In this document: one piece after another, positions 1 to 6,147 of the stretch | Numbering within the stretch: position 1 is the first letter of the stretch | How the letters are laid out: each line of letters starts with the position of its first letter | DNA from: an uncultured Lysobacteraceae bacterium | GTDB taxonomy: Bacteria > Pseudomonadota > Gammaproteobacteria > Xanthomonadales > Rhodanobacteraceae | Direction: 5' to 3' | Assembly (NCBI GenBank): GCA_946480705.1 | Contig: CAMLLF010000200.1 | Span: 1-7,130, forward strand | DNA: 7,130 nucleotides | The notes under the pieces: generated by a model | Told to the model about the DNA's origin: nothing | Database searches by the model: none | Seen by the model: only the letters and a program-made list of their open reading frames with translations | Program-made: the position numbers and the translations under genes

Positions 1-1005
1 ACCGAAGCGGCGCCGGAGTACCGCGCCTACATGAACGACATCCTGTTCCGGCAGACCGCGGGGCGCTACACCGAATCCTGGGACCATCACCAGCCGCCGT
101 GGTACTACCTCGGCGTGATTGCGTTCGCCTGGCTGCCGACGGTCCTCGCGCTGCCCTGGGCCGTGCCGCGCTGGCGCGACGCGCTGCGCCGGCGCGATGC
201 GCGCGTGCTGCTGCCGCTGGCCTGGATCGTGCTCGTGGTCGTGTTCTTCACGTTTCCGAAGGGCAAGCGCGACGTCTACATCATGCCGGCGCTGCCGTTG
301 CTGGCGCTGCTCGTCGGTGCGCAGCTCCAGGCGATCGCGCAGCGGCCTGCGTTCCGGCGGCTCGTGCTCGGCTTCGTCGCGGCACTCGGCGCGGTGTTCG
401 CGATCGTCGGCGCGCTGGCCTGGAGCGGTCATCTCGAGCGCGCGAACCGGCTCGTCGAGCAGCGCGGCCTCGAAGCCGGCGGCCAGATGCTCTGGCTGTT
501 CGTGCTCGTCGTCGGCGTCGTCGCGCTGGCCTCCGCGGCGTGGTGGCGCACGCGGCGCAGCCTGCTCGCGCTCGCGCTGACCCTCGCCACGCTGTGGCTC
601 GGCTACAGCTTCTGGGCCTATCCCGTGCTCAACGATTCGACGTCGGCCGCGGCCGTCATGCGCCGTGCCGGCGAGATCGTCGGCAAGGATGCCGAGCTCG
701 GCCTGGTTGCCTGGAAGGAACAGAACCTGCTGCACGCCGACCGGACCGCGCGTGATTTCGGCTTCGTGAAACCCTGGCATCTGCAGCTCGCCGAGGGCCG
801 GCGCTGGCTCGCCGAAGCGCCGGAGCGACGCTGGCTGTTCGTGCTGCGCACGGCGTTCGGCGCCTGTGTCGACACGGACAAGGCGACGTATGTCGGGCAC
901 GCCAACCGTCGCGAATGGTATGTGCTGCGCTACGACGCGTTCCGCGACGGGTGCGATCCTGCCGTGCAGAAAACCGCTGAGGACGCCGACGCGAACGGCG
1001 ATTGA
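1..1005 (+). CDS. ArnT/PMT-like membrane glycosyltransferase (GT39/GT83 type), C-terminal part
   Basis: The reading frame is open from base 1 and ends with TGA at 1003-1005, giving 334 visible residues; the N-terminus with the catalytic first loop lies upstream. An internal ATG at 31 is not the likely start, because the ten codons before it read on sensibly and family members need many more N-terminal membrane helices. Visible are an ILFRQTAGRY-type periplasmic segment, several hydrophobic helices (roughly residues 35-60, 72-88, 92-110, 120-140, 160-182, 187-206) and a soluble C-terminal tail with a WKEQNLL motif. Proteins of this family move a sugar from a polyprenyl-phosphate carrier onto lipid A, another lipid or a protein on the periplasmic face of the inner membrane. 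The second paralogue at 2487-4166 has a matching LFFLQTAGRMVDSFDHARPL segment. Donor and acceptor cannot be told from sequence. Family assignment is firm, substrate unknown. Confidence 0.88.
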   Translation, partial: TEAAPEYRAYMNDILFRQTAGRYTESWDHHQPPWYYLGVIAFAWLPTVLALPWAVPRWRDALRRRDARVLLPLAWIVLVVVFFTFPKGKRDVYIMPALPLLALLVGAQLQAIAQRPAFRRLVLGFVAALGAVFAIVGALAWSGHLERANRLVEQRGLEAGGQMLWLFVLVVGVVALASAAWWRTRRSLLALALTLATLWLGYSFWAYPVLNDSTSAAAVMRRAGEIVGKDAELGLVAWKEQNLLHADRTARDFGFVKPWHLQLAEGRRWLAEAPERRWLFVLRTAFGACVDTDKATYVGHANRREWYVLRYDAFRDGCDPAVQKTAEDADANGD

Positions 1006-1020
1006 CGCAAATTTGCGTCA
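1003..1020. promoter_or_regulatory. Perfect 18-bp palindrome, candidate operator
   Basis: TGACGCAAATTTGCGTCA is identical to its own reverse complement over all 18 bases. It begins on the TGA stop of the upstream glycosyltransferase and ends 66 bases before the next start at 1087. It has an AT core and no following T-run, so it looks like a binding site for a dimeric regulator rather than a terminator. The regulator is not identifiable from sequence. A second small dyad, TCCGCC-G-GGCGGA, lies at 1034-1046, followed by a weak -10-like TATCCT at 1052-1057. Confidence 0.5.
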
Positions 1021-1086
1021 TGGCGTGTTCAATTCCGCCGGGCGGACGACGTATCCTCAGCCTCACTGTCCAGGGGGAAACAGTCC

Positions 1087-1575
1087 ATGCTCGACTCAGC
1101 CGTGCCACGCAAGACGCTGCAGGGGCAGCGCGAACTCGTCGATCGCCGCCAGAAGCTGCATGCGCGCTCGCGCTCGCTGCTGATTGCGGTCCACGGCGCG
1201 CATTCGGTTGCCGAACTCAAGCGCCAGTTCGCCGCGCTCGGCGACGTCGGCAGCATTCTCGACGAGCTCAGCGCGCTCGGCCTGATCGCCGCGGACGGCA
1301 TGCCGTCCGCGAGCGCTGCCAATCCAGGCGCGGCCGCGCCAGCCGACGCGGAACTGCCGCCGCTGCAGCTCGCGCGCGCGTTCATCAACGAAACCGCGGT
1401 CGCCGCGTTGGGCCTGCGCGCGTTCCTGTTCACGCTGAAACTCGAGCGCTGCTACACGAAGGCGGAACTCACCGAGCTCCTGGCCGAATATCGCCGCGTG
1501 CTCGGCAAGGCCAAGGGCGAGGAGTTCGCCGTGGCCATGGCGCTGCGCGTCGAGGACATCCTGCGGCGCGCGTGA
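1087..1575 (+). CDS. Conserved protein of unknown function, possible winged-helix N-terminal domain
   Basis: A 162-residue soluble protein. The ATG at 1087 is preceded by an AGGGGGA ribosome-binding site at 1072-1078, which supports this start. Residues about 10-67 are helical and basic and end in a DELSALGLI-type strand turn, resembling the small winged-helix-like domains seen at the N-terminus of uncharacterised proteobacterial proteins. An Ala/Pro-rich linker covers about 70-92. The C-terminal part (93-160) contains FINETAVAALGLRAFLFTLKLERC, which from memory matches a recurrent motif in unnamed beta/gammaproteobacterial proteins. There is no signal peptide or membrane helix. It follows the glycosyltransferase by 81 bases, with a palindrome in between, so it may have its own promoter. 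Its stop lies only 4 bases from the end of the convergent GT2 gene. No function can be assigned; DNA binding is an inference. Confidence 0.8.
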   Translation: MLDSAVPRKTLQGQRELVDRRQKLHARSRSLLIAVHGAHSVAELKRQFAALGDVGSILDELSALGLIAADGMPSASAANPGAAAPADAELPPLQLARAFINETAVAALGLRAFLFTLKLERCYTKAELTELLAEYRRVLGKAKGEEFAVAMALRVEDILRRA

Positions 1576-1579
1576 GCCA

Positions 1580-2387
1580 TCAGGCGATGCGCTGGCCGCG
1601 GTCGAGCAGCCAGAGCTTGATGAATTTCTGCCGCACGTAGTTCGCTTCGACCCAGGCGTAGATCAGTCCGCGCCAGCCGTCGAGGAATTCCTCCCAGGCG
1701 CGCGCAGCCAGCTTGGAATCCCGCGCGCAGCACGTAGCCGCGAAAGAAGCGCCAGAACGGATTCACGACGAGATTGACGAGACGCGCGCGGCGGCCGCGC
1801 GCGTGGTCGTGCTCGGCCATGAGCTGCGCGTAGCGTTCGAGTCGTCGCAACTGATCGGCGAGCGATCGATAGGCGCGGTGCTCGAGATCGCCGGGCAGCA
1901 GCTGCACCGTGCCGTCCACGCTGACGTGCTCGTGGATCTCGCGATCGCCGCGCCAGCCGCCGCAGCGCCGGTCGAACAGGCGCAGTACGCGATCCGGATA
2001 GGCATTGCCGTGGCGCAGGAACGCGCCGAAATAGTCGGTCGCGCGCGCGAACCGATACCCCCGGGCGGCGAAGCCGGCGTCGCGCGCCGCGTCGATGGCG
2101 TCCCGCAGCCGCGGCGTCACGCGTTCGTCGGCATCGAGGCAGAGCACCCAGTCGTGCCGCGCCTGTGTCACCGCGAAATCCTTCTGCCGGCGATAGCCGT
2201 CGAACGCGCGTTGGATCACGCGCGCGCCGAGCGCGGCTGCCCGCTCGGCCGTGCCGTCGGTGGAACCCGAATCGACGACGACGATCTCGTCGCAGAACGC
2301 GAGCGAGGCAAGGCAGTCGTCGATGCGGTCGATTTCGTTGAACGTGATGATGCAGGCCGACAGGCCGACGCGCAGGGGAGTGGACAT
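1580..2387 (-). pseudogene. WaaE/KdtX-like GT2 glycosyltransferase, frameshifted by a 31-bp insertion
   Basis: ATG at 2387 (minus strand) starts a family 2 glycosyltransferase of the LPS-core type that uses a nucleotide-sugar donor in the cytoplasm. Visible motifs: SACIITFNE at residues 10-18, VVVDSGSTDGT at 36-46, the metal-binding DAD at 85-87 in CLDADER, and NPFWRFFRGYVLRAGF ending at residue 224. After that the original frame becomes non-family Arg-rich sequence and runs on to a stop at 1452, giving 311 residues that read antisense into the neighbouring gene. In the next frame the expected C-terminus appears, LDGWRGLIYAWVEANYVRQK and then FIKLWLLDRGQRIA, ending with a TGA at 1582-1580. 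Deleting 31 bases (1685-1715) joins the two parts exactly and gives 258 residues, a normal family length. No clear Shine-Dalgarno precedes the ATG. It could be a true pseudogene, a phase-variable state or an assembly error. Confidence 0.8.
1685..1715. other. 31-bp insertion disrupting the GT2 gene
   Basis: These 31 bases separate codons that are adjacent in the GT2 family (AGF followed by LDGWRG). A GGAAT direct repeat occurs at 1684-1688 and 1715-1719, exactly 31 bases apart, so the insertion boundaries can slide by a few bases; this fits slippage or a short target duplication. The left end lies in a perfect 12-bp palindrome, GAGGAATTCCTC (1682-1693). The inserted bases do not obviously copy the adjacent coding sequence. 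Calling this an insertion depends on the recalled family consensus. Confidence 0.65.
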
Positions 2388-2430
2388 GCGCAGAGAGTAG
2401 CAGCCGCGCGGGCGGATGCTGCGCGGGGGG

Positions 2431-2460
2431 GATCGCGTGCGTGCGCCGAGCGGCGCGATC
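2431..2460. promoter_or_regulatory. Nested inverted repeats in the divergent promoter region
   Basis: The 99 bases between the GT2 start (2387) and the next gene (2487) must hold both promoters. GATCGCG (2431-2437) pairs with CGCGATC (2454-2460), and inside it GCGCC (2443-2447) pairs with GGCGC (2452-2456) over a 4-base loop. This could be an operator shared by the two divergent genes. No convincing -35/-10 pair was found. The region is very GC-rich, so chance symmetry is possible. Confidence 0.3.
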
Positions 2461-2486
2461 ATCGAGGTGCGCGCGGCCGAGGAGCC

Positions 2487-4166
2487 GTGCTCGGAAGCCC
2501 GGTTCCGCCGAGCTGGCTCGCGCTGTGGTTCGTCGTCGTGCTGTTCGCCATCTTCCAGCACGGTCCGATGCCGCTGTATTCGACGCGCACGCTCGCGGTG
2601 GCCTGGGAGATGTGGAACCAGAACCAGTTCCTCGTGCCGCACATCAACGGGCATCCCTACAGCCACAAGGTGCCGCTGCTGTTCTGGCTGATCCACGCGG
2701 GCTGGGCGGTGTTCGGCGTCAACGACGTCTGGCCGCGGCTGCTGCAGGTAATGATCGGAGCGGGCTGGCTGGTGGCCGCCGCCGCGCTCGCGCGCCGCGT
2801 GTTCGCGCTGCGGCCGGCGGTCGCGCGGCTCGCGCCGTGGTTCCTGATCGCGCTCGCGTATTCGTTCCTGTTCGGCCTGCAGATCATGTACGAGGTGCTG
2901 CTGGCGCTGACCGTCGTGCTGGCGCTGCTCGCCCTGTCCGGCAGGCCGCGCTGGGGCTGGTTCGCGCTCGCGGTGGGCGCCGGCCTCATGACCAAGGGCC
3001 CGGTCATGCTGCTGCATGTCGCATTTCCGTTCCTGCTCGGTCCCTGGTGGAGCGAACACGCGCGCGCCGATCGCGGCGGCTGGTACAGGCGCGGCGCGCT
3101 CGCGCTGGCCGGCGGTGCCGCAATCCTCGTCGCCTGGGCGCTGCCGGCCGGATTCGCCGGCGGCGAGGCATATCGCAACGAACTGTTTTTCCTGCAGACC
3201 GCCGGACGCATGGTCGACAGCTTCGATCACGCGCGGCCGCTCTGGTGGTATCTGCCGATGCTCGCGGTATTGCTGTTTCCGTGGATAGGCTGGCCGCGCC
3301 TGTGGCGCGCGGCGCTCACGTTCTCGCGGCCGATCGGCGACGGCGAACGGTTCCTGATCAGCTGGCTCGTGCCGACCTTCCTCGTGTTCTGTCTGGTCTC
3401 GGGCAAGCAGGTCTACTACCTGCTGCCGCTGCTCCCCGGCGTCGCGATGGCGCTGGCCTTTGCGCTCGCGCGGCAGCAGACGCGCGAGACCGGCGGCGGC
3501 CGCATCTGGGGCGCATGGCCGCTCGCGCTCGCGGCGTTCGCGTTCGCCGTCGCGCTCGCGCTGCTGCCGGTCTGGCTGGCGAGCGGGCACCTGCATTCGC
3601 ACTGGCTGCACGACGCGTCGCGGCTGAGCCCCTGGTTCGCGGCCGGCTTCGTCGCGCTGGGTCTGATCCTGCTGCTGCCCGGCGAGGGCGAGCGCGAACT
3701 GCATCGGATCGCCGGCGCGTCGCTGTTCGGCGTCGCACTCGCGCATGCGCTGTTCGCGTATTCACTGTTCCACAATTTCAATCTCGATCCGGCCGCCGCC
3801 GTGTTCGCGCGCGCGCAGCGCGAGGAACGGCCGATCGCGAACGTCGGCCAGTACGAGGGCCAGTTCCACTACCGCGCGCGGCTGCGCGGCAGCATCGACG
3901 AAATCCGCATCGGCGAGGTCGGCGAATGGGCGCGCGCGCATCCGCGCGGGCTGATCGTGCGTTATCCGGCCAAGCTCGACCCGCGCGCCCGGCGCTACGC
4001 GATGCTGATCCAGCCGTTCCGTTCGCGCTGGCTCGAGATCTGGGACGCGCCGACGCTCGCCGCCGTAGAAGCCGGCCAGACGCCCGCCGAACCCGCTCAG
4101 CGCACCGCGCTGTATCCGCCGGACTACTGGCGCTACGGCGAACCCGTCGAGCGCGACGGGGAATGA
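2487..4166 (+). CDS. ArnT/PMT-like membrane glycosyltransferase with altered first-loop motif
   Basis: A 559-residue multi-pass membrane protein when started at GTG 2487. The frame is open further upstream, but that part lies antisense to the GT2 gene and is not family-like; a GAGGAG at 2479-2484 is only 2 bases from the GTG, so the start is tentative. The N-terminus shows one helix (about 10-23) and then a periplasmic loop, GPMPLYSTRTLAVAWEMW (26-43), and NGHPYSHKVPLLFWL (54-68). Relatives known from memory have an Asp-Glu pair where Tyr31-Ser32 stands, and NGEPYSHKPPL where this has His56 and Val62. Many further helices follow to about residue 435, then a soluble C-terminal domain of some 120 residues (NVGQYEGQFHYRARLRG and beyond). 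The expected role is transfer of a sugar from a polyprenyl-phosphate carrier at the periplasmic side of the inner membrane. The missing acidic pair makes activity or mechanism uncertain. It is paralogous to the partial gene at 1-1005. Confidence 0.87.
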   Translation: MLGSPVPPSWLALWFVVVLFAIFQHGPMPLYSTRTLAVAWEMWNQNQFLVPHINGHPYSHKVPLLFWLIHAGWAVFGVNDVWPRLLQVMIGAGWLVAAAALARRVFALRPAVARLAPWFLIALAYSFLFGLQIMYEVLLALTVVLALLALSGRPRWGWFALAVGAGLMTKGPVMLLHVAFPFLLGPWWSEHARADRGGWYRRGALALAGGAAILVAWALPAGFAGGEAYRNELFFLQTAGRMVDSFDHARPLWWYLPMLAVLLFPWIGWPRLWRAALTFSRPIGDGERFLISWLVPTFLVFCLVSGKQVYYLLPLLPGVAMALAFALARQQTRETGGGRIWGAWPLALAAFAFAVALALLPVWLASGHLHSHWLHDASRLSPWFAAGFVALGLILLLPGEGERELHRIAGASLFGVALAHALFAYSLFHNFNLDPAAAVFARAQREERPIANVGQYEGQFHYRARLRGSIDEIRIGEVGEWARAHPRGLIVRYPAKLDPRARRYAMLIQPFRSRWLEIWDAPTLAAVEAGQTPAEPAQRTALYPPDYWRYGEPVERDGE

Positions 4167-4181
4167 ACAGGCGCGGCGCAG

Positions 4182-4331
4182 GCTGGGGTGAGCGCAGCGA
4201 ACCCCGGCATCGAGGTATCCCGCCGCGCCGATCGCCGAGGGAGGGAATGCCCGCGTGTCGGGTAGACGCCGGGAAGCATTCCTCCGCCGGGCGAATGCCA
4301 TGCGGAAACACCTCGATGTCGAGATTCGCCC
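4182..4331. repeat. Dense nested inverted repeats between convergent genes
   Basis: The 191-bp gap between the convergent genes holds no ORF of note but many exact dyads. GCTGGGGT/ACCCCGGC (4182-4189 and 4201-4208, one G-T wobble) forms a hairpin. CATCGAGGT (4208-4216) pairs with ACCTCGATG (4310-4318). Between them GGAATGC (4244-4250) pairs with GCATTCC (4276-4282) and encloses CCCGCGT/ACGCCGGG. GCATTC (4276-4281) can alternatively pair with GAATGC (4293-4298). GGGCGAAT (4289-4296) pairs with ATTCGCCC (4324-4331). The first hairpin, GGGGTGAGCGCAGCGAACCCC, resembles short interspersed repeats seen in other proteobacterial genomes, from memory. There is no T-run, so it is not a classical intrinsic terminator, though it may block transcripts from both sides. 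Confidence 0.6.
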
Positions 4332-4357
4332 GTGGCTCATCCCAACCCGCGGATTGA

Positions 4358-5749
4358 TCAGAGCTGCCGCAGGAACGCGACGAGATCCTTCTTTTCGTCG
4401 CCGCTGAGCTTCGTTTCGAGCACGAGGTTGAAGAATTCGACCGTGTCGTCGAGCGTCAGCAGGCGGTCGTCATGCAGGTACGGCGGCGAGTCCTTGATGC
4501 CGCGCAGCGGGAAGGTCTTGATCGGACCGTCCGCGCTGGCGAGCCGGCCGTTGATGTTCTTCTGCTTGAAGAAGCGTTCGACCTGCAGGTTGTGCATCAG
4601 GTTGTCGGTGTAGAACGGCGGGACGTGACAGGTGGAGCATTTGCCTTTGCCGAAAAACACGTCCTGTCCGCGCAACTCCGACTCGCTCGCTTTCTTCGGA
4701 TCGAGCCGGCCGTCCCAGGCCAGTTTCGGCGCCGGCGGAAAATCGAGCAGCGCCTGGAATTCGGCCATGAAATGCACCTGGCTGCCGCGCTCGAGAATGT
4801 TCACGCCCTTCTTCGTCGCGATCACCGGATCGCCGTCGAAATAGGCCGCGCGCTGCTCGAACTCGGTAAAGTCCTCGATCGTCTTGAGCGCGCGCTGCGA
4901 GCCGAACAGGCGCTGGATGTTGTTGCCGCGCAGGCTCGGCGTGTCGATGCGATGCCGGTGTTCCTGCGGCCGTATGTCGCCGACCAGATGCGTCGCCGCG
5001 TTGGTGTGGCCGTTCGCGTGGCAGTCGAAGCAGGCGACGCCGAGGCTCGGACGCTCCGAGCGCCGGTCGGCGGTCAGGTTGAACTGCTGCTGCGGAAACG
5101 GCACGACGAGGAGCCTGAGTCCTTCGAGCTGCTTCGGATTGAGCAGGCCGTTGAACAGCTCGTAATAGTTGTCCGAGGTGACGAGCTTGCCCTTGGACAC
5201 GTCGCCGAGATCCGGACGCGTCGTCAGGAAGATCGGCGCCGGGAATTCGGGCAGCAGATGGTCGGGAAAATCGAAATCGAGATCGAAGCGCGTGAGGTCG
5301 CGGCGCGCCTGCTTGTTGATCTCGTCGATCTGGAACTTCGGGAACAGCATGCCGCCTTCGCCGTGGTTCGGATGCGGCAACGGGAAGAAACCCGCCGGCC
5401 ACAGATCCCGGCTCTTGATCTCCTCGGGCGGCATCGCCGCGAGCGCATCCCAGCTCTGGCCGCTCTTGAGCTTGACGCGCACGCCTTCCTGCACGGGCTT
5501 GCCGCGCGACATGGTCACGCCGCTCGCGGCGCGGTCGGCGAGGTCGTAGCGTTCGTCGAGCAACGCCTTGTGGCGCTGCTGGATCTGCGCCTTCTGCGAC
5601 TTCATGCGCGCCATCACGGTCGCGAAGTCTTCTTCGATGACGTTGGTATAACTCGTCGGTTTCGCTGGTTCGGCGGCGAGGGCGGCGCCGGCGAGCGTGG
5701 CGATCAAGGTCAGGCTGGCTATCGCGGGGAATTGCGTGGACCTGTTCAT
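4358..5749 (-). CDS. Periplasmic di-heme cytochrome c peroxidase-family protein
   Basis: A 463-residue protein starting at ATG 5749 (minus strand), preceded by CGGAGG with a 4-base gap. Residues 1-25 are a Sec signal peptide ending ALA before AEP, so the mature protein is periplasmic. Two c-type heme sites are visible: CFDCH at 240-244 and CSTCH at 371-375. Further family marks are PSLRG (271-275), the TDNLMHNL segment (381-388) and the C-terminal PPYLHDDRLLTLDDTVEFFN (about 422-441). The family normally reads HDGR, here HDDR. Classical members reduce hydrogen peroxide using electrons from small cytochromes; the MauG branch oxidises other substrates, and the sequence alone does not decide. 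This subgroup, with its long N-terminal region (DFATVMARMKSQKAQIQQRH) and FECxN-free but highly conserved middle, is often loosely named cytochrome B6 in databases as I recall. It stands alone, with a long structured leader region upstream. Confidence 0.9.
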   Translation of the reverse strand: MNRSTQFPAIASLTLIATLAGAALAAEPAKPTSYTNVIEEDFATVMARMKSQKAQIQQRHKALLDERYDLADRAASGVTMSRGKPVQEGVRVKLKSGQSWDALAAMPPEEIKSRDLWPAGFFPLPHPNHGEGGMLFPKFQIDEINKQARRDLTRFDLDFDFPDHLLPEFPAPIFLTTRPDLGDVSKGKLVTSDNYYELFNGLLNPKQLEGLRLLVVPFPQQQFNLTADRRSERPSLGVACFDCHANGHTNAATHLVGDIRPQEHRHRIDTPSLRGNNIQRLFGSQRALKTIEDFTEFEQRAAYFDGDPVIATKKGVNILERGSQVHFMAEFQALLDFPPAPKLAWDGRLDPKKASESELRGQDVFFGKGKCSTCHVPPFYTDNLMHNLQVERFFKQKNINGRLASADGPIKTFPLRGIKDSPPYLHDDRLLTLDDTVEFFNLVLETKLSGDEKKDLVAFLRQL

Positions 5750-5802
5750 GGAGCCTCCGGAGTTCGGTATGGCTGAGGCGGGCGTCCCCCTGATGGGAAT
5801 CC

Positions 5803-5831
5803 CTGCCGACTGCCGTTCCGACAGTCGGCAG
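5803..5831 (-). promoter_or_regulatory. Perfect 10-bp stem-loop in the peroxidase leader
   Basis: CTGCCGACTG (5803-5812) and CAGTCGGCAG (5822-5831) are exact reverse complements with a 9-base loop. On the minus strand the element lies 54 to 82 bases upstream of the peroxidase start, inside its probable 5' leader. No T-run follows on either strand, so it is more likely an RNA control element or protein-binding site than a simple terminator. A short near-palindrome, GGGAATCCC (5795-5803), abuts it. Confidence 0.5.
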
Positions 5832-5888
5832 AGTCGCCGAGTCCGGCACACACACCCGGATTCGGCTCCGCTGGCCGGGCGCTTACGC

Positions 5889-5948
5889 GCTCGACCACGA
5901 GCGGCGCATCGCTGCGCCGCGGGAATGTCGACGTTATTCGACGTTCCC
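5889..5948. promoter_or_regulatory. Cluster of adjoining hairpins
   Basis: Three dyads lie end to end: GCTCG/CGAGC (5889-5893, 5898-5902); a perfect 8-bp stem GCGGCGCA/TGCGCCGC with a TCGC loop (5901-5920); and GGGAATGTCG/CGACGTTCCC (5921-5930, 5939-5948), a 10-bp stem with one G-T wobble. The last also carries a TCGACGTT direct repeat (5928-5935, 5938-5945) with a 10-bp period, one helical turn. They sit between the two divergent genes and could be folded RNA in the peroxidase leader or stacked protein sites. Confidence 0.45.
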
Positions 5949-5995
5949 TGACATGCCGCACGAGGCGGCCCGGCGAGCATGCGGCGATGCGAGCT

Positions 5996-6031
5996 TGTAT
6001 ACCAATCAACCGATTCGATGGTTTCGATTGG
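5996..6031 (-). promoter_or_regulatory. Candidate promoter and operator of the peroxidase gene
   Basis: Read on the minus strand, TGGTATACA (6004-5996) is an extended -10 motif, followed by an estimated start near 5989 and a leader of about 240 bases. No good -35 is visible, which fits an extended -10. Overlapping it, CCAATC-AACC (6002-6011) pairs with GGTT-TC-GATTGG (6020-6031), an interrupted 10-bp dyad placed upstream of the -10, as an operator or activator site would be. This is the only AT-rich patch of the region. Confidence 0.4.
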
Positions 6032-6086
6032 ATCGGTCAATGCTGCGCAGCCGCATGAATCGTGCGGCGTGGCGGGTCGATGCCGC

Positions 6087-6116
6087 GTGACCATCGGCGG
6101 ACGAAGGCGCTATGCT
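6087..6116 (+). promoter_or_regulatory. Candidate sigma-70 promoter of the response regulator
   Basis: GTGACC (6087-6092, four of six -35 consensus bases) and TATGCT (6111-6116) are 18 bases apart. Transcription would start near 6123, just before a T6 tract (6126-6131) and about 25 bases upstream of the ATG at 6148. Confidence 0.4.
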
Positions 6117-6147
6117 GCACCGTCGTTTTTTCGCAACAGGGGCGGAC

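Noticed and set aside
2416..2691. ATG at 2416 as start of the second membrane glycosyltransferase
   Set aside because: It is in a different frame; the family-like N-terminus reads in the frame of GTG 2487.
1452..3746. Very long open frame on the minus strand (764 codons)
   Set aside because: Only its part from 2387 to about 1716 is family-like. The rest is Arg/Gln/Glu-rich sequence antisense to the membrane glycosyltransferase, a common artefact in GC-rich DNA.
2441..4357. 638-codon open frame on the plus strand overlapping the second glycosyltransferase
   Set aside because: Arg/Ala-rich composition without domains; the overlapping frame encodes a recognisable membrane enzyme.
4472..5776. 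434-codon plus-strand frame opposite the peroxidase gene
   Set aside because: Antisense shadow of a gene with signal peptide and two heme motifs; low-complexity composition and no family resemblance.
5901..5920. Strong GC hairpin as an intrinsic terminator
   Set aside because: No T-run follows on either strand, and it lies in a divergent, not a convergent, region.
6126..6131. T6 tract as a terminator tail
   Set aside because: No GC stem precedes it, and it lies just upstream of a ribosome-binding site and start codon.
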